Shown here in pieces: positions 52,533 to 62,563 of a stretch of 64,000 nt of DNA. The position numbers and the translations under genes were made by a program. The notes below the pieces were generated by a model. The model was not told where the DNA came from. It saw only the letters and a list, made by a program, of their open reading frames with translations, and searched no databases. The first letter of the stretch is position 1. Each line of letters opens with the position of its first letter. Origin of the DNA: Clostridia bacterium (GTDB lineage: Bacteria > Bacillota > Clostridia > Oscillospirales > Acutalibacteraceae); contig JAFQCT010000007.1 of assembly GCA_017399405.1 (NCBI GenBank), forward strand, positions 28,957 through 92,956, in the 5' to 3' direction.

Positions 52533-54464
52533 TTAAAATGATTCTTTAGTATAATTTAACAAACCACCTGCAAGAATAATATCTTTCTGACGCTGTGAAA
52601 GGTCATATTTGATTTCATATTCTTCGTTAGTTGTAAGATTTACAAGTGTTGCAGGTTCATTGTTGATGATTGCGTTCTTAATACTTTTAAGGCTTAATTC
52701 ATCACCTTGTGTAATCTTGTCATAATCATCAGGATTTACAAAGTTAAGAGGAAGAATACCTGCGTTTATAAGGTTTGCACAGTGAATTCGAGCAAATGAC
52801 TTGGTAATAACTGCCTTAACACCAAGATAAAGCGGAACAAGAGCAGCATGTTCACGAGATGAGCCTTGTCCGTAGTTAGCACCACCAATTACAATACCTT
52901 TGCCTTCTGCCTTAATTCTTTCAGGGAATGTTTTATCACAAACACCGAAACAATACTGTGAAAGGAATGGAATGTTTGAACGATAGGGGAGAATTTTAGC
53001 ACCAGCAGGCATAATGTGGTCTGTTGTGATATCGTCACCAACTTTAAGAACTGCTTTTGCTGTAATATCATCACCCATAGGCTCACTTGTTGGGAATGGT
53101 TTGATGTTTGGTCCATACATAACTTCAACATCTTTTGCTTCTTCAGGAGTTGCAGGCATTGCAACCATATTGTCATTGATAATAAATTCGTCAGGAAGTA
53201 CAATTTCAGGGAATTCACCTAAATCGCGTGGGTCTGTAAGATAACCTGTAAGAGCAGATGCTGCTGCAACTTCAGGGCTTACAAGGTAAATACCTGCATC
53301 TGCAGTACCTGAACGACCCTCAAAGTTTCTATTGAATGTTCTAAGCGATACACCTGCTGAATTTGGAGACTGACCCATACCGATACAAGGACCGCAAGCA
53401 CTTTCAAGAATACGAGCACCTGCATCAATCATATCTGCAAGAGCACCATTCTGTGAAATCATATTAAGAACCTGTTTTGAGCCGGGTGCAATTGAAAGAC
53501 TTACTGCAGGGTGAACTGTTTTGCCTTTAAGAATAGCAGCAACTTTCATCATATCAAGAAGTGATGAGTTTGTGCAAGAACCGATACAAACTTGGTCAAC
53601 CTTGATTTTACCTATTTCTGTAACTGATTTAACTCTGTCAGGCATATGAGGACAAGCTGCCATTGGGGCAAGTTCTGACAAGTTAATGTTAATTACTTCA
53701 TCATAAACTGCATCTTCATCAGCTTTAAGTTCAACCCAATCTTCTTCACGACCTTGTGCCTTTAAGAATGCTTTTGTAATATCATCTGATGGGAACACAG
53801 ATGTAGTAGCACCAAGTTCAGCACCCATATTTGTGATAGTGGCTCTTTCAGGAACTGAAAGTGTAGCAACACCTTCGCCACCGTATTCAATGATTTTACC
53901 AACGCCACCCTTAACAGTCATAATACGAAGAACTTCAAGGATAACATCTTTTGCAGCAACCCAAGGGCTGAGTTTACCTGTAAGATTAACTCTAACCATT
54001 TTAGGCATTGTAATATAATATGTACCGCCACCCATAGCAACAGCAACATCAAGTCCACCTGCACCCATAGCAAGCATACCAATGCCGCCACCGGTTGGTG
54101 TGTGGCTATCTGAACCGATTAATGTTTTACCAGGCTTACCAAATCTTTCAAGGTGAACCTGATGGCAAATACCATTACCTGGTCTTGAAAAACGAATACC
54201 ACGCTTTTTAGCAACACTTTGAATGAATCTGTGGTCATCAGCGTTTTCAAAGCCTGTTTGCAATGTATTATGGTCAATATAAGCAACTGAAAGTTCAGTT
54301 TTTACCTGTTCAATTCCCATAGCTTCAAGCTCAAGATATGCCATAGTACCTGTAGCATCTTGAGTTAATGTCTGGTCAATTTTAAGGCCAACCTCACTGC
54401 CTGGTGTCATATCACCGCTGACAAGGTGAGATTTAATAAGTTTTTGTCCGATTGTCATACCCAT
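52533..54464 (-). CDS. acn: Aconitate hydratase
   Basis: 643-residue 4Fe-4S enzyme converting citrate to isocitrate; compact mitochondrial-type length. Cluster cysteines in CIGSCTNSS and CGPCIG; substrate residues in DSHTPTGGG and the swivel-domain GGANYGQGSSREHAA. ATG 54464 (MGMTIGQ) has AAGGAG nine bases away; a frame start at 54491 would place that site inside the gene. With icd it gives 2-oxoglutarate for glutamate; citrate synthase is not in the window. Confidence 0.96.
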   Translation of the reverse strand: MGMTIGQKLIKSHLVSGDMTPGSEVGLKIDQTLTQDATGTMAYLELEAMGIEQVKTELSVAYIDHNTLQTGFENADDHRFIQSVAKKRGIRFSRPGNGICHQVHLERFGKPGKTLIGSDSHTPTGGGIGMLAMGAGGLDVAVAMGGGTYYITMPKMVRVNLTGKLSPWVAAKDVILEVLRIMTVKGGVGKIIEYGGEGVATLSVPERATITNMGAELGATTSVFPSDDITKAFLKAQGREEDWVELKADEDAVYDEVININLSELAPMAACPHMPDRVKSVTEIGKIKVDQVCIGSCTNSSLLDMMKVAAILKGKTVHPAVSLSIAPGSKQVLNMISQNGALADMIDAGARILESACGPCIGMGQSPNSAGVSLRTFNRNFEGRSGTADAGIYLVSPEVAAASALTGYLTDPRDLGEFPEIVLPDEFIINDNMVAMPATPEEAKDVEVMYGPNIKPFPTSEPMGDDITAKAVLKVGDDITTDHIMPAGAKILPYRSNIPFLSQYCFGVCDKTFPERIKAEGKGIVIGGANYGQGSSREHAALVPLYLGVKAVITKSFARIHCANLINAGILPLNFVNPDDYDKITQGDELSLKSIKNAIINNEPATLVNLTTNEEYEIKYDLSQRQKDIILAGGLLNYTKESF

Positions 54465-54511
54465 TTGAATCAACTCCTTGGACTTTTTCATTTTTTTAAC
54501 AATCTTTTATA

Positions 54512-54540
54512 ATTTTATTATATTGTCAGAAATTTGTCAA
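54512..54540 (-). promoter_or_regulatory. Promoter of acn-icd-rex
   Basis: Minus-strand TTGACA (54535-54540), 17 bases, TAAAAT (54512-54517). Confidence 0.65.
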
Positions 54541-54579
54541 TATATTTGTATATATTAAAAAGTATTTTTAAACAAAACA

Positions 54580-54608
54580 TTGATATTGAAAATAAATTAT
54601 GATACAAT
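54580..54608 (+). promoter_or_regulatory. Promoter of the ClpP-like gene
   Basis: TTGATA (54580-54585), 17 bases, TACAAT (54603-54608). Confidence 0.65.
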
Positions 54609-54683
54609 ATTTAGTAGTTTTGGCATAAATAATTAAGTTGCATTCGGTAAAAATATTTACATATTTTGAAAGGATGCGATAAT

Positions 54684-55412
54684 ATGTGTATTTATTATGA
54701 CGATTTTACCACACCTGCTAATTCTAGTTCACCTGAACAAAGTAGTGTGAATGATAGCGAATCTAATAATACATCTAAAAATGAAATGACTGATAATGGT
54801 GCTTTTTCCGTAAACAAAAACGGAAAATATATTCATTGTCTTACAATAATAGGGCAGATAGAGGGCCATTATATTCTCCCGCCATCTGATAAAACTACAA
54901 AATATGAACATGTTATTCCTCAACTTGTTGCTGTTGAAGAAAGCGAAGATGTTGACGGTTTACTGATAATACTTAATACTGTTGGTGGCGATATTGAAGC
55001 AGGTCTTGCCATTGCTGAACTTATTTCAGGAATGAAAAAACCAACTGCATCATTAGTTCTTGGTGGTGGCCATTCAATTGGTGTACCATTAGCAGTATCA
55101 GCAGACAAATCTTTTATTGTTCCAACCGCTACAATGACTATACATCCCGTAAGAATGAATGGATTAGTCTTAGGAGTTCCGCAAACATTATCATATTTTG
55201 AACAGATGCAGGAACGAATTGTAAGTTTTGTGTCAGGTAACTCTAATATTCCACCTGAGCGATTTCGTGAACTTATGCTTTCAACGGGGGAGTTAGTAAT
55301 GGATGTCGGTACAGTTCTTGATGGTGAGAATGCTGTTAAAGAAGGTTTAATCGATAGTATTGGTAATTTGAAAGATGCAATGGCATATTTATATTCAGAA
55401 ATAGAAAGTTAA
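54684..55412 (+). CDS. ClpP-like protease of the TepA (YmfB) type
   Basis: 242 residues, ClpP/crotonase fold. A disordered Ser/Asn-rich start (about 1-45) precedes the core with [15 protein letters not shown], catalytic Ser in [11 protein letters not shown] and His in [10 protein letters not shown]. In Bacillus the related gene lies next to spoIIIE, as here close to ftsK. ATG 54684 follows AAAGGATG; an earlier TTG lies in the ribosome site. Role probably in processing exported or sporulation proteins. Confidence 0.88.
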   Translation: MCIYYDDFTTPANSSSPEQSSVNDSESNNTSKNEMTDNGAFSVNKNGKYIHCLTIIGQIEGHYILPPSDKTTKYEHVIPQLVAVEESEDVDGLLIILNTVGGDIEAGLAIAELISGMKKPTASLVLGGGHSIGVPLAVSADKSFIVPTATMTIHPVRMNGLVLGVPQTLSYFEQMQERIVSFVSGNSNIPPERFRELMLSTGELVMDVGTVLDGENAVKEGLIDSIGNLKDAMAYLYSEIES

Positions 55413-55425
55413 TGGAGTTGATTTT

Positions 55426-56286
55426 ATGTCGATTATTAAAGCAATTATACTTGGTATTGTTCAGGGCGTAACTGAATTTTTACCAATTTCGAGCAGTGGT
55501 CACTTATCTTTATTTCAACATTTCTTGAATGTAGATGGTGAGGGTTCATTATTGTTTTCAGTTCTTTTACATTTAGGTACTTTGATAGCAGTGTTTATAG
55601 TATTCCATAAAACAATATTTGAACTTATAGTTGATGCTTTTGGACTTGTAAAAGACATTTTTACAGGTAAGTTCAAATTCAAACAACTTCAAGGCAAAAA
55701 GAAAATGCTTGTAATGTTCGTATTCTCTTGTATTCCTTTACTACTGTTGTTAATTCCTGTTGGCAATGACTTGAAACTTATGGATGTACTTGGCGGACTT
55801 TCAGAAGATGATAGTATTCTTGTAGAAGGCTTTTGCTTCTTGTTTACAGGATTTTTATTGTTAACATCTACATACATATCAAAAAAGAAAACATTAAACC
55901 GCGAAGTAAATACTCTTGATGCTTTTGCAATTGGTCTTGCCCAAGTATTTGCAGCAGGATTTCCCGGAATTTCCCGTTCAGGTTCAACAATCTCAACCGG
56001 TATGATTTGTGGAGTATCAAAAGAATATATGGTTGAATATTCATTTATTCTCGGTATTCCTGCAATTATAGTTGCAAATGCTGTTGAACTTAAAGATGCA
56101 GTAGAAACAGGTGCTCAACTTGAGTTGTTACCTACTATTATTGGTGTAATTGTAGCGGCTGTAGTAGGTGTAGCTTGTATCAAACTTTTACAATGGATTT
56201 TGAAAAAAGATATGTGGAAATATTTTGGTTTCTACTGTCTGATAATTGGTGTTTTTACAATAATTTGTAGTGCTTTAGGAATATAA
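55426..56286 (+). CDS. uppP: Undecaprenyl-diphosphatase
   Basis: 286-residue integral membrane phosphatase (BacA/UppP) that recycles the lipid carrier for wall synthesis and gives bacitracin tolerance. Motifs: GVTEFLPISSSGHL near the N terminus and FPGISRSGSTISTGM mid-protein, about eight helices. Thirteen bases after the ClpP-like gene. Confidence 0.97.
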   Translation: MSIIKAIILGIVQGVTEFLPISSSGHLSLFQHFLNVDGEGSLLFSVLLHLGTLIAVFIVFHKTIFELIVDAFGLVKDIFTGKFKFKQLQGKKKMLVMFVFSCIPLLLLLIPVGNDLKLMDVLGGLSEDDSILVEGFCFLFTGFLLLTSTYISKKKTLNREVNTLDAFAIGLAQVFAAGFPGISRSGSTISTGMICGVSKEYMVEYSFILGIPAIIVANAVELKDAVETGAQLELLPTIIGVIVAAVVGVACIKLLQWILKKDMWKYFGFYCLIIGVFTIICSALGI

Positions 56287-56305
56287 TTTGGAGATGTTAA
56301 AATAA

Positions 56306-58774
56306 ATGGCAAATCAAAGAAAAAGAAAAACAACACAAAAAAGAAATAATAAAAAATCAAATAACAGTTTTGTAATGAATAAGCAGTTATCAGCAATTAT
56401 TATGTTTGCTGTTGGTATATTGTGGTTTTGTATGGCATTGATTGATGCCCAAGGCTTGTGGGGTGGATTACGAACATTCTTGTTTGGTGTATTTGGTGTA
56501 TTCACTTTTATATTCCCTTTGTTCTTACTTGTATCAGCTGCATTTATGGCACTTGATAAGAATGATAACAACTTTACATCAAAAATAATACAAATCTCTA
56601 TTATTGTAACATTGATTAGTGGTATTGTGCATGTGTTCCAGTGTAATCCTGATGATACATATTTTATAGCCATTAAAGAAGCGTATAATGTTTTTTATAT
56701 TGATGGTAGTATGCTTGGTGGCGGTGCATTTGGTGCAATTATTGGCGGTATATTTCTTGCAATTACCGGTGGTAATGTTGCTGCAGCGTTGATTATCGAG
56801 TTTGTAATATCTTTTGTGCTTATAATGATTTTTACAGGTTTAACTCTCGGTAATCTTATCAGAGGTATTTCAAAGCCTGTTAAAAAAGTCGGTGAATTTA
56901 CAAGCGAAAAAATCAATGAATATGGTGAAAAAGCAGAACAGATTGCTGAAGAACGCAAAAAGAGAAAGGCTGAGTTTAATCCCGATGTTGATTTAGGTCC
57001 TGACCCTGATGAAAATGCTAAACCTTTGACTTTTGATGATGAAGAAATCGAAGAAGAATCAAATGAATTAGTGTCTTTCAGCGATATGAAAAATAATAAG
57101 CAGGAAACTGAAAAGGTTGAACAAGAAAAAGTAATCAATCTTGACGACATTATAAAGAAAAGTATCAAGAAAGAAGAACCTGTTGTTGAAGAAAAAGTTG
57201 AAGATAAAACTGATGAAGAAATTGTGGAAGAGATTGAAGAATCAGAAAAAAGAGTTTATCTTTTACCACCAATAGATTGTCTTAATATGCCAAAAGAGAG
57301 CAACGCATCTAATCTTGAGGCGGAACTAAAACATACTGCAAAGAAACTCGAAGAAACACTTAGTAGTTTTGGTGTAGAAACAAGAACTGTAGGTATCTGT
57401 TCAGGGCCATCAGTTACAAGATATGAAATTCAACCTGCTGCTGGTGTTAAAATCAGTAAAATTACTAACCTTGCTGATGATATTGCATTGAACCTTGCGG
57501 CATCAGGTGTCCGTATTGAAGCACCTATTCCTAACAAAGCGGCTGTTGGTATTGAGGTACCTAATAAAAATCGTAGAATGGTTACAATGCGTGAAGTAGT
57601 TGACCAACCACAATATAAAAATGCTAAATCAAAATTAAATGTAGCTCTTGGTAAAGACATTACGGGTGAATTTGTATATTCAGACCTTTCAAAAATGCCA
57701 CACTTACTCATTGCGGGTACTACAGGTTCAGGTAAATCAGTATGTCTTAATTCAATGATTGTTAGCATTCTTTATAATGCTACACCGGAAGAAGTAAAAC
57801 TTTTAATGATTGACCCAAAACAAGTTGAGTTTACAGTTTATAACGGTATTCCACATTTGCTTGTCCCTGTAGTTTCTGACCCAAGAAAAGCATCGGGTGC
57901 TCTTGCTTGGGCAGTTACTGAAATGCTTACACGATACAAAACATTCTCCGAAAACAGCGTTCGTGATATTTCAGGTTACAACAGCATTTGTGAAAGTCAG
58001 GGCAAAAAGAAAATGCCACAGATTGTTATTTTCATTGACGAGTTGTCTGACTTAATGATGGCTGCTCCTAATGAAGTTGAAGACTCAATCTGTCGTCTTG
58101 CACAGATGGCTCGTGCAGCGGGTATGCACCTTGTTATTGCAACTCAAAGACCATCAGTAGATGTTATTACAGGTATTATTAAAGCAAATATTCCAAGTAG
58201 AATTTCACTTTCAGTTTCCTCACAAGTTGATTCCCGTACAATTATTGACTCTGTTGGTGCAGAAAAACTTCTTGGTAATGGTGATATGCTTTATTATCCT
58301 GTTGGTATTCCAAAGCCAATTCGTGTTCAGGGATGTTTCCTTTCTGACAAGGAAGTTGAAAATGTTGTAACTCATATCAAAAACCAGGCACAGTCTGTTT
58401 ACGATGATGATGTTATGAAAGAAATTGACAAGAATGCTGCAAACACAGGTGCAAAGAAGAAAGATACATCTGCATCTGACAGTGATGGTGGTGACGGACC
58501 AGCAGATGAAATGCTTCCAAAAGCAATTGAGGCTGTAATTGAAGCACAATCAGCGTCAACAACACTTCTTCAAAGAAAACTCAAACTTGGCTATGCCAGA
58601 GCAGCAAGAATTGTTGATGAACTTGAAGAGCGTGGAATTATTGGACCTTATGAAGGTGCAAAACCTCGTAAAGTTTTGATTACAAAACAACAATGGTATG
58701 AAATGAATGCTCTTGCACAAGGCGGGGCAGATAAACCTTATGGTGAAGACGAAGAGGATATAAGTGAAGAATAA
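56306..58774 (+). CDS. ftsK: DNA translocase FtsK/SpoIIIE
   Basis: 822 residues. Basic start, about four to five membrane helices (about 25-185), a charged low-complexity linker (about 215-320), the alpha/beta motor with Walker A AGTTGSGKS (about 472) and Walker B IVIFIDELSDLMM, and the DNA-reading gamma winged helix at the C terminus (about 740-805). Pumps DNA through the septum at division and into the forespore. In this spore-related setting it may be SpoIIIE. Confidence 0.96.
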   Translation: MANQRKRKTTQKRNNKKSNNSFVMNKQLSAIIMFAVGILWFCMALIDAQGLWGGLRTFLFGVFGVFTFIFPLFLLVSAAFMALDKNDNNFTSKIIQISIIVTLISGIVHVFQCNPDDTYFIAIKEAYNVFYIDGSMLGGGAFGAIIGGIFLAITGGNVAAALIIEFVISFVLIMIFTGLTLGNLIRGISKPVKKVGEFTSEKINEYGEKAEQIAEERKKRKAEFNPDVDLGPDPDENAKPLTFDDEEIEEESNELVSFSDMKNNKQETEKVEQEKVINLDDIIKKSIKKEEPVVEEKVEDKTDEEIVEEIEESEKRVYLLPPIDCLNMPKESNASNLEAELKHTAKKLEETLSSFGVETRTVGICSGPSVTRYEIQPAAGVKISKITNLADDIALNLAASGVRIEAPIPNKAAVGIEVPNKNRRMVTMREVVDQPQYKNAKSKLNVALGKDITGEFVYSDLSKMPHLLIAGTTGSGKSVCLNSMIVSILYNATPEEVKLLMIDPKQVEFTVYNGIPHLLVPVVSDPRKASGALAWAVTEMLTRYKTFSENSVRDISGYNSICESQGKKKMPQIVIFIDELSDLMMAAPNEVEDSICRLAQMARAAGMHLVIATQRPSVDVITGIIKANIPSRISLSVSSQVDSRTIIDSVGAEKLLGNGDMLYYPVGIPKPIRVQGCFLSDKEVENVVTHIKNQAQSVYDDDVMKEIDKNAANTGAKKKDTSASDSDGGDGPADEMLPKAIEAVIEAQSASTTLLQRKLKLGYARAARIVDELEERGIIGPYEGAKPRKVLITKQQWYEMNALAQGGADKPYGEDEEDISEE

Positions 58775-60638
58775 TACATTTTTACCTGTCTCAAAAGTTG
58801 ATATGATTAACAGAGGCTGGGATGAAGTTGATTTTGTTTATGTGTCAGGTGATGCATATGTCGACCATCCCAGCTTCGGCGTGTCTATAATTACCCGTGT
58901 ACTTGAAAATGCTGGGTATAAAGTCGGCGTAATTTCTCAACCTGATTGGAGAAATAATGAATCTTTTAAGGTGTTTGGTCGACCAAGACTTGGCTTTATG
59001 GTTTCGTCAGGCAATATTGATTCAATGGTTGCTCATTATACTGTTGCAAAGCGTAAAAGAAGTACTGATGCGTATTCTCCTGGTGGTAAAATGGGATTGC
59101 GTCCTGACCGTGCAGTTATTGTTTATTGCCAAAAGATTCGTGAAATATATGGTGATGTTCCAATCATTATTGGTGGGCTCGAAGCATCTTTGCGTCGTTT
59201 TGCACACTATGATTATTGGGATGATGCTATTCGTCCGTCAATCCTTTTTGACTCAGGAGCAGACTTGATTTCATTTGGTATGGGTGAAAAACAGACAGTT
59301 GAAATCGCTAATCGTCTTAATAATGGTGAAAGCATTAAATCTTTGACCGATATTAAAGGTACTTGTTATGCAGTACCCGTTATAGAAACACCATATAAAG
59401 GTGTTGAGTGCCCATCATTTGAAAATGTGTTGGCATCTAAAAAGGAATATGCAATTTCTTGTCGTATTCAACAAGATGAACAAGACCATATTCGTGGTAA
59501 AGCTATTAAACAGCGTCACGGTAAAATGATGCTTGTTCAGAATCAACCAATGGAACCCCTTACAACGGAAGAACTTGATAAAGTGTATTCACTTCCATAT
59601 ATGCGAACATATCATCCTATGTATGAAAAAGATGGGGGAGTACCGGGCATTATTGAGGTTGAGTTTTCAATTACTCACAATCGCGGTTGTTTTGGTGCTT
59701 GTAATTTCTGTTCGATTGCTTTTCATCAAGGAAGATATGTTACTTGTAGAAGTAAAGAGTCAATTATAAAAGAAGCAAAACTTTTAACTGAATTAGATGG
59801 ATTCAAGGGCTATATTCACGATATTGGCGGTCCTACTGCAAACTTTAGAAGAACTTCTTGTGATGTTCAGTTAAAAAACGGATTATGCAAAGGTAAAAAG
59901 TGTTTAGCACCTAATCCTTGTCCCGCATTAGTTTCAACTCACGAAGAATATCTACAAATACTTCGTGAAATCCGTAATTTACCAAAAGTTAAAAAAGTTT
60001 TTATTCGCTCAGGAATCCGTTATGATTATATGTTGTGCGATAAAAATGATGAGTTCTTCAAAGAACTTGTTAAACACCATGTCAGTGGTCAGTTGAAAGT
60101 TGCACCTGAGCATTGTTCTGCAACTGTTCTTGATAAAATGGGTAAGCCTCATATTAAAGCATACAAGGAGTTTTCAAAGAAGTATTTTAACTTTACAAAA
60201 TCAATCGGTAAAGAACAGTATCTTGTGCCATATCTTATGTCATCACATCCCGGTGCAACATTAAAAGATGCTGTTGAATTAGCAGAGTTTATTCGTGACG
60301 AAAAACTTCATCCCGAACAAGTGCAAGATTATTATCCAACACCTGGCACAATTTCTACTGCTATGTATTATACCGAGCTTGACCCATATACACTTGAAAA
60401 AGTTTTTGTTGCTAAAAATCCGCACGATAAGGCTTTACAGCGAGCTTTAATGCAATATTTTAATCCTAAAAATTATGATTTAGTATATGAAGCATTGAAA
60501 AAAGCAGGTCGTTCAGATTTAATTGGCACATCTGCAAAATGTCTTATCAAACCTAAAGCAAATGATAGATTAAATGTGAAAAATAATAAGTATGACAAAA
60601 AACGAAAAGGCAATATACAAAAGCGGAAGAAAAAATGA
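58764..60638 (+). CDS. YgiQ-family radical SAM protein
   Basis: 624 residues, the large YgiQ/UPF0313 family. The radical SAM cluster motif is CFGACNFC (about residue 312), with an N-terminal cobalamin-like domain, a second Cys-rich insert (CKGKKCLAPNPC) and a Lys-rich tail. Biochemical role unknown. It starts at GTG inside ftsK (11-base overlap) after GAGGA, so it is translationally coupled. Confidence 0.92.
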   Translation: MKNNTFLPVSKVDMINRGWDEVDFVYVSGDAYVDHPSFGVSIITRVLENAGYKVGVISQPDWRNNESFKVFGRPRLGFMVSSGNIDSMVAHYTVAKRKRSTDAYSPGGKMGLRPDRAVIVYCQKIREIYGDVPIIIGGLEASLRRFAHYDYWDDAIRPSILFDSGADLISFGMGEKQTVEIANRLNNGESIKSLTDIKGTCYAVPVIETPYKGVECPSFENVLASKKEYAISCRIQQDEQDHIRGKAIKQRHGKMMLVQNQPMEPLTTEELDKVYSLPYMRTYHPMYEKDGGVPGIIEVEFSITHNRGCFGACNFCSIAFHQGRYVTCRSKESIIKEAKLLTELDGFKGYIHDIGGPTANFRRTSCDVQLKNGLCKGKKCLAPNPCPALVSTHEEYLQILREIRNLPKVKKVFIRSGIRYDYMLCDKNDEFFKELVKHHVSGQLKVAPEHCSATVLDKMGKPHIKAYKEFSKKYFNFTKSIGKEQYLVPYLMSSHPGATLKDAVELAEFIRDEKLHPEQVQDYYPTPGTISTAMYYTELDPYTLEKVFVAKNPHDKALQRALMQYFNPKNYDLVYEALKKAGRSDLIGTSAKCLIKPKANDRLNVKNNKYDKKRKGNIQKRKKK

Positions 60639-61599
60639 AAACGGTTATCCAAGATTTCGGTTTACCAAAAAGCAAAAGAAGTTTGTAGTATATACTATCT
60701 TTATTGTAATTTTTGGTATCATAGTTTATGCACTTGATTTTTCAGGTATTGCTTCTATTTCTGAAATCAAGAATGTTTTCGGTGCAATTGATGGCGTAAA
60801 GCCTGTTGATAGTGATTTTGCTGTGTATTATCTTGATGTTGGGCAAAGTGATTGCACAATAGTTGTTTGTGACGACGAAGTGCTTATGATTGATTGCGGT
60901 ACTTATAACCAACTCAACACTATTCGTCAGTCAATACATACCCTTAACATTGATAAAATTGATTATATGGTCGTAACGCATCAACATGATGACCACATAG
61001 GTAGTGCTATTGATTTGTTAGAAGATTTAACCGTTGAAAATTTTATAATGCCAAAACTTACACAATCTAATAATGTAACAAGTAAAACTTACAATGTTTT
61101 AGTCAATACTCTTGATGGTAAAAACATAAACAAAATACCTGCACAAGATTGCAAAAGCTTTATGTTAGGGGAGACACTTGTTGAAATATTGTCTCCAACC
61201 GTTCAAAGTAATAATCTTAATAATATGTCGGTTGTACTTAAAGTTACTTATGGCAACACAGAGTTCTTGTTCCAAGGTGATGCAGAATCAAAAATTGAAA
61301 ATGATTTGTTGCGTTCAGATTATGATATTGATGTAGATGTGTTAAAAACAGGTCATCACGGTAGTAAAACATCTTCAAGTGATAAATATATTGAGGCTAC
61401 AAGTCCTGAAATAGCAATTATTTCAAGTGGTTATGCCAATAATTACGGTCACCCTAACGCTATGGTGTTAGAAAGACTTGAAAAAGAGGGAATATCAACT
61501 TTTACTACTCTTCTTGATGGTGATATAGCGGTTGCAAGTGACGGCGAAACTATTACAGTTTATACGCAAAACAGTAGAAAGGTATTACAATATAAATAA
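60592..61599 (+). CDS. ComEC-like metallo-beta-lactamase-fold hydrolase
   Basis: 335 residues. One N-terminal membrane helix (about 30-48), then the soluble MBL domain related to the C-terminal part of the competence protein ComEC: YLDVGQSDC, metal motif THQHDDHIG, FQGDAES, TGHHGSKTS. Probably an extracellular, membrane-anchored nuclease or phosphodiesterase. The ATG lies 47 bases inside ygiQ in another frame; the ribosome site is weak, so coupling is likely. Confidence 0.88.
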   Translation: MTKNEKAIYKSGRKNENGYPRFRFTKKQKKFVVYTIFIVIFGIIVYALDFSGIASISEIKNVFGAIDGVKPVDSDFAVYYLDVGQSDCTIVVCDDEVLMIDCGTYNQLNTIRQSIHTLNIDKIDYMVVTHQHDDHIGSAIDLLEDLTVENFIMPKLTQSNNVTSKTYNVLVNTLDGKNINKIPAQDCKSFMLGETLVEILSPTVQSNNLNNMSVVLKVTYGNTEFLFQGDAESKIENDLLRSDYDIDVDVLKTGHHGSKTSSSDKYIEATSPEIAIISSGYANNYGHPNAMVLERLEKEGISTFTTLLDGDIAVASDGETITVYTQNSRKVLQYK

Positions 61600-61613
61600 A
61601 TTCAAAAAAACAC

Positions 61614-61642
61614 TTGCATTTATAAATTTGTTGTGATATAAT
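61614..61642 (+). promoter_or_regulatory. rpsB promoter
   Basis: TTGCAT (61614-61619), 17 bases, TATAAT (61637-61642). A leader of about 95 nt follows (to 61746), including CGCA/TGCG palindromes, with no known riboswitch recognised. Confidence 0.75.
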
Positions 61643-61746
61643 TTTTCAGCAATTCGCATGTGCGGTGATTTTAATGGTATTGCATACACAGTATGTCCCG
61701 TTAAAAGTTGACCCGTGCAGAGGATATAAATAAGGAGGAAAAAATC

Positions 61747-62490
61747 ATGTCAGTAGTATCTATGAAACAGTTACTCGAGGCAGGTGTTCATTTCGGACAC
61801 CAGACAAGAAGATGGAACCCCAAAATGGCAGAGTACATCTTCACTGAAAGAAATGGTATTTATATCATTGACCTTCAGAAAACAGTTAAAAAACTTGAAG
61901 AAGCTTACAAGGTAATCAAAGAAGTTTCTGAAAACGGTGGCGAAGTTCTCTTCGTAGGCACAAAGAAACAGGCTCAGGATTCAGTTAAGGAAGAAGCAAT
62001 TCGTTGCGGTATGCCTTATGTTAATGCTCGTTGGCTTGGCGGTATGCTTACAAACTTCTCTACAATTAAGCAAAGAATTAAGAGACTTGCTCAGCTTAAA
62101 GCTATGCAAGAAGATGGCACATTCGACCTTCTTCCTAAAAAAGAAGTTGCTAAGTATGAGCTTGAAATTGAAAAACTTGAAAAGTACATTGGTGGTATCA
62201 CAGAAATGAAAAAGCAGCCAGCTGCTATGTTCATTGTTGACCCAAGAAAAGAAAAGATTGCAGTTGCTGAAGCTAAGAAACTTGGTATTCCTGTAATTGC
62301 TATCGTTGACACAAACTGTGACCCTGATGATGTTGACTATGTTATCCCAGGTAATGATGACGCTATCCGTGCAGTAAAACTTATTGCTGGTGCTATGGCT
62401 GATGCTATTATCGAAGGCAGACAGGGTGAACAGATGGAAGTTGTAGCTGAAGAAGCTGCAGAAGCAGTAACTGAAGAAGTTGCTGAATAA
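61747..62490 (+). CDS. rpsB: 30S ribosomal protein S2
   Basis: 247 residues; typical start [31 protein letters not shown], and [29 protein letters not shown]. The acidic, Glu/Ala-rich tail is common. AAGGAGG is eight bases before ATG 61747. Pairs with tsf, as in most bacteria. Confidence 0.98.
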   Translation: MSVVSMKQLLEAGVHFGHQTRRWNPKMAEYIFTERNGIYIIDLQKTVKKLEEAYKVIKEVSENGGEVLFVGTKKQAQDSVKEEAIRCGMPYVNARWLGGMLTNFSTIKQRIKRLAQLKAMQEDGTFDLLPKKEVAKYELEIEKLEKYIGGITEMKKQPAAMFIVDPRKEKIAVAEAKKLGIPVIAIVDTNCDPDDVDYVIPGNDDAIRAVKLIAGAMADAIIEGRQGEQMEVVAEEAAEAVTEEVAE

Positions 62491-62503
62491 TTAAGTTTAT
62501 TAT

Positions 62504-62534
62504 AGCCCGTGGCATAATCGTTACGGGCTCTTTT
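62504..62534 (+). terminator. Attenuator-like hairpin between rpsB and tsf
   Basis: Seven-pair stem AGCCCGT / ACGGGCT with a 12-base loop and CTTTT. Probably partial termination, lowering tsf relative to rpsB. Confidence 0.7.
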
Positions 62535-62563
62535 CAAAATATTTGATATTGGAGGAAAAGAAA

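Noticed and set aside
56695-57168. 157-codon open frame opposite ftsK
   Set aside because: Antisense to the charged linker of ftsK; low complexity, no ribosome site.
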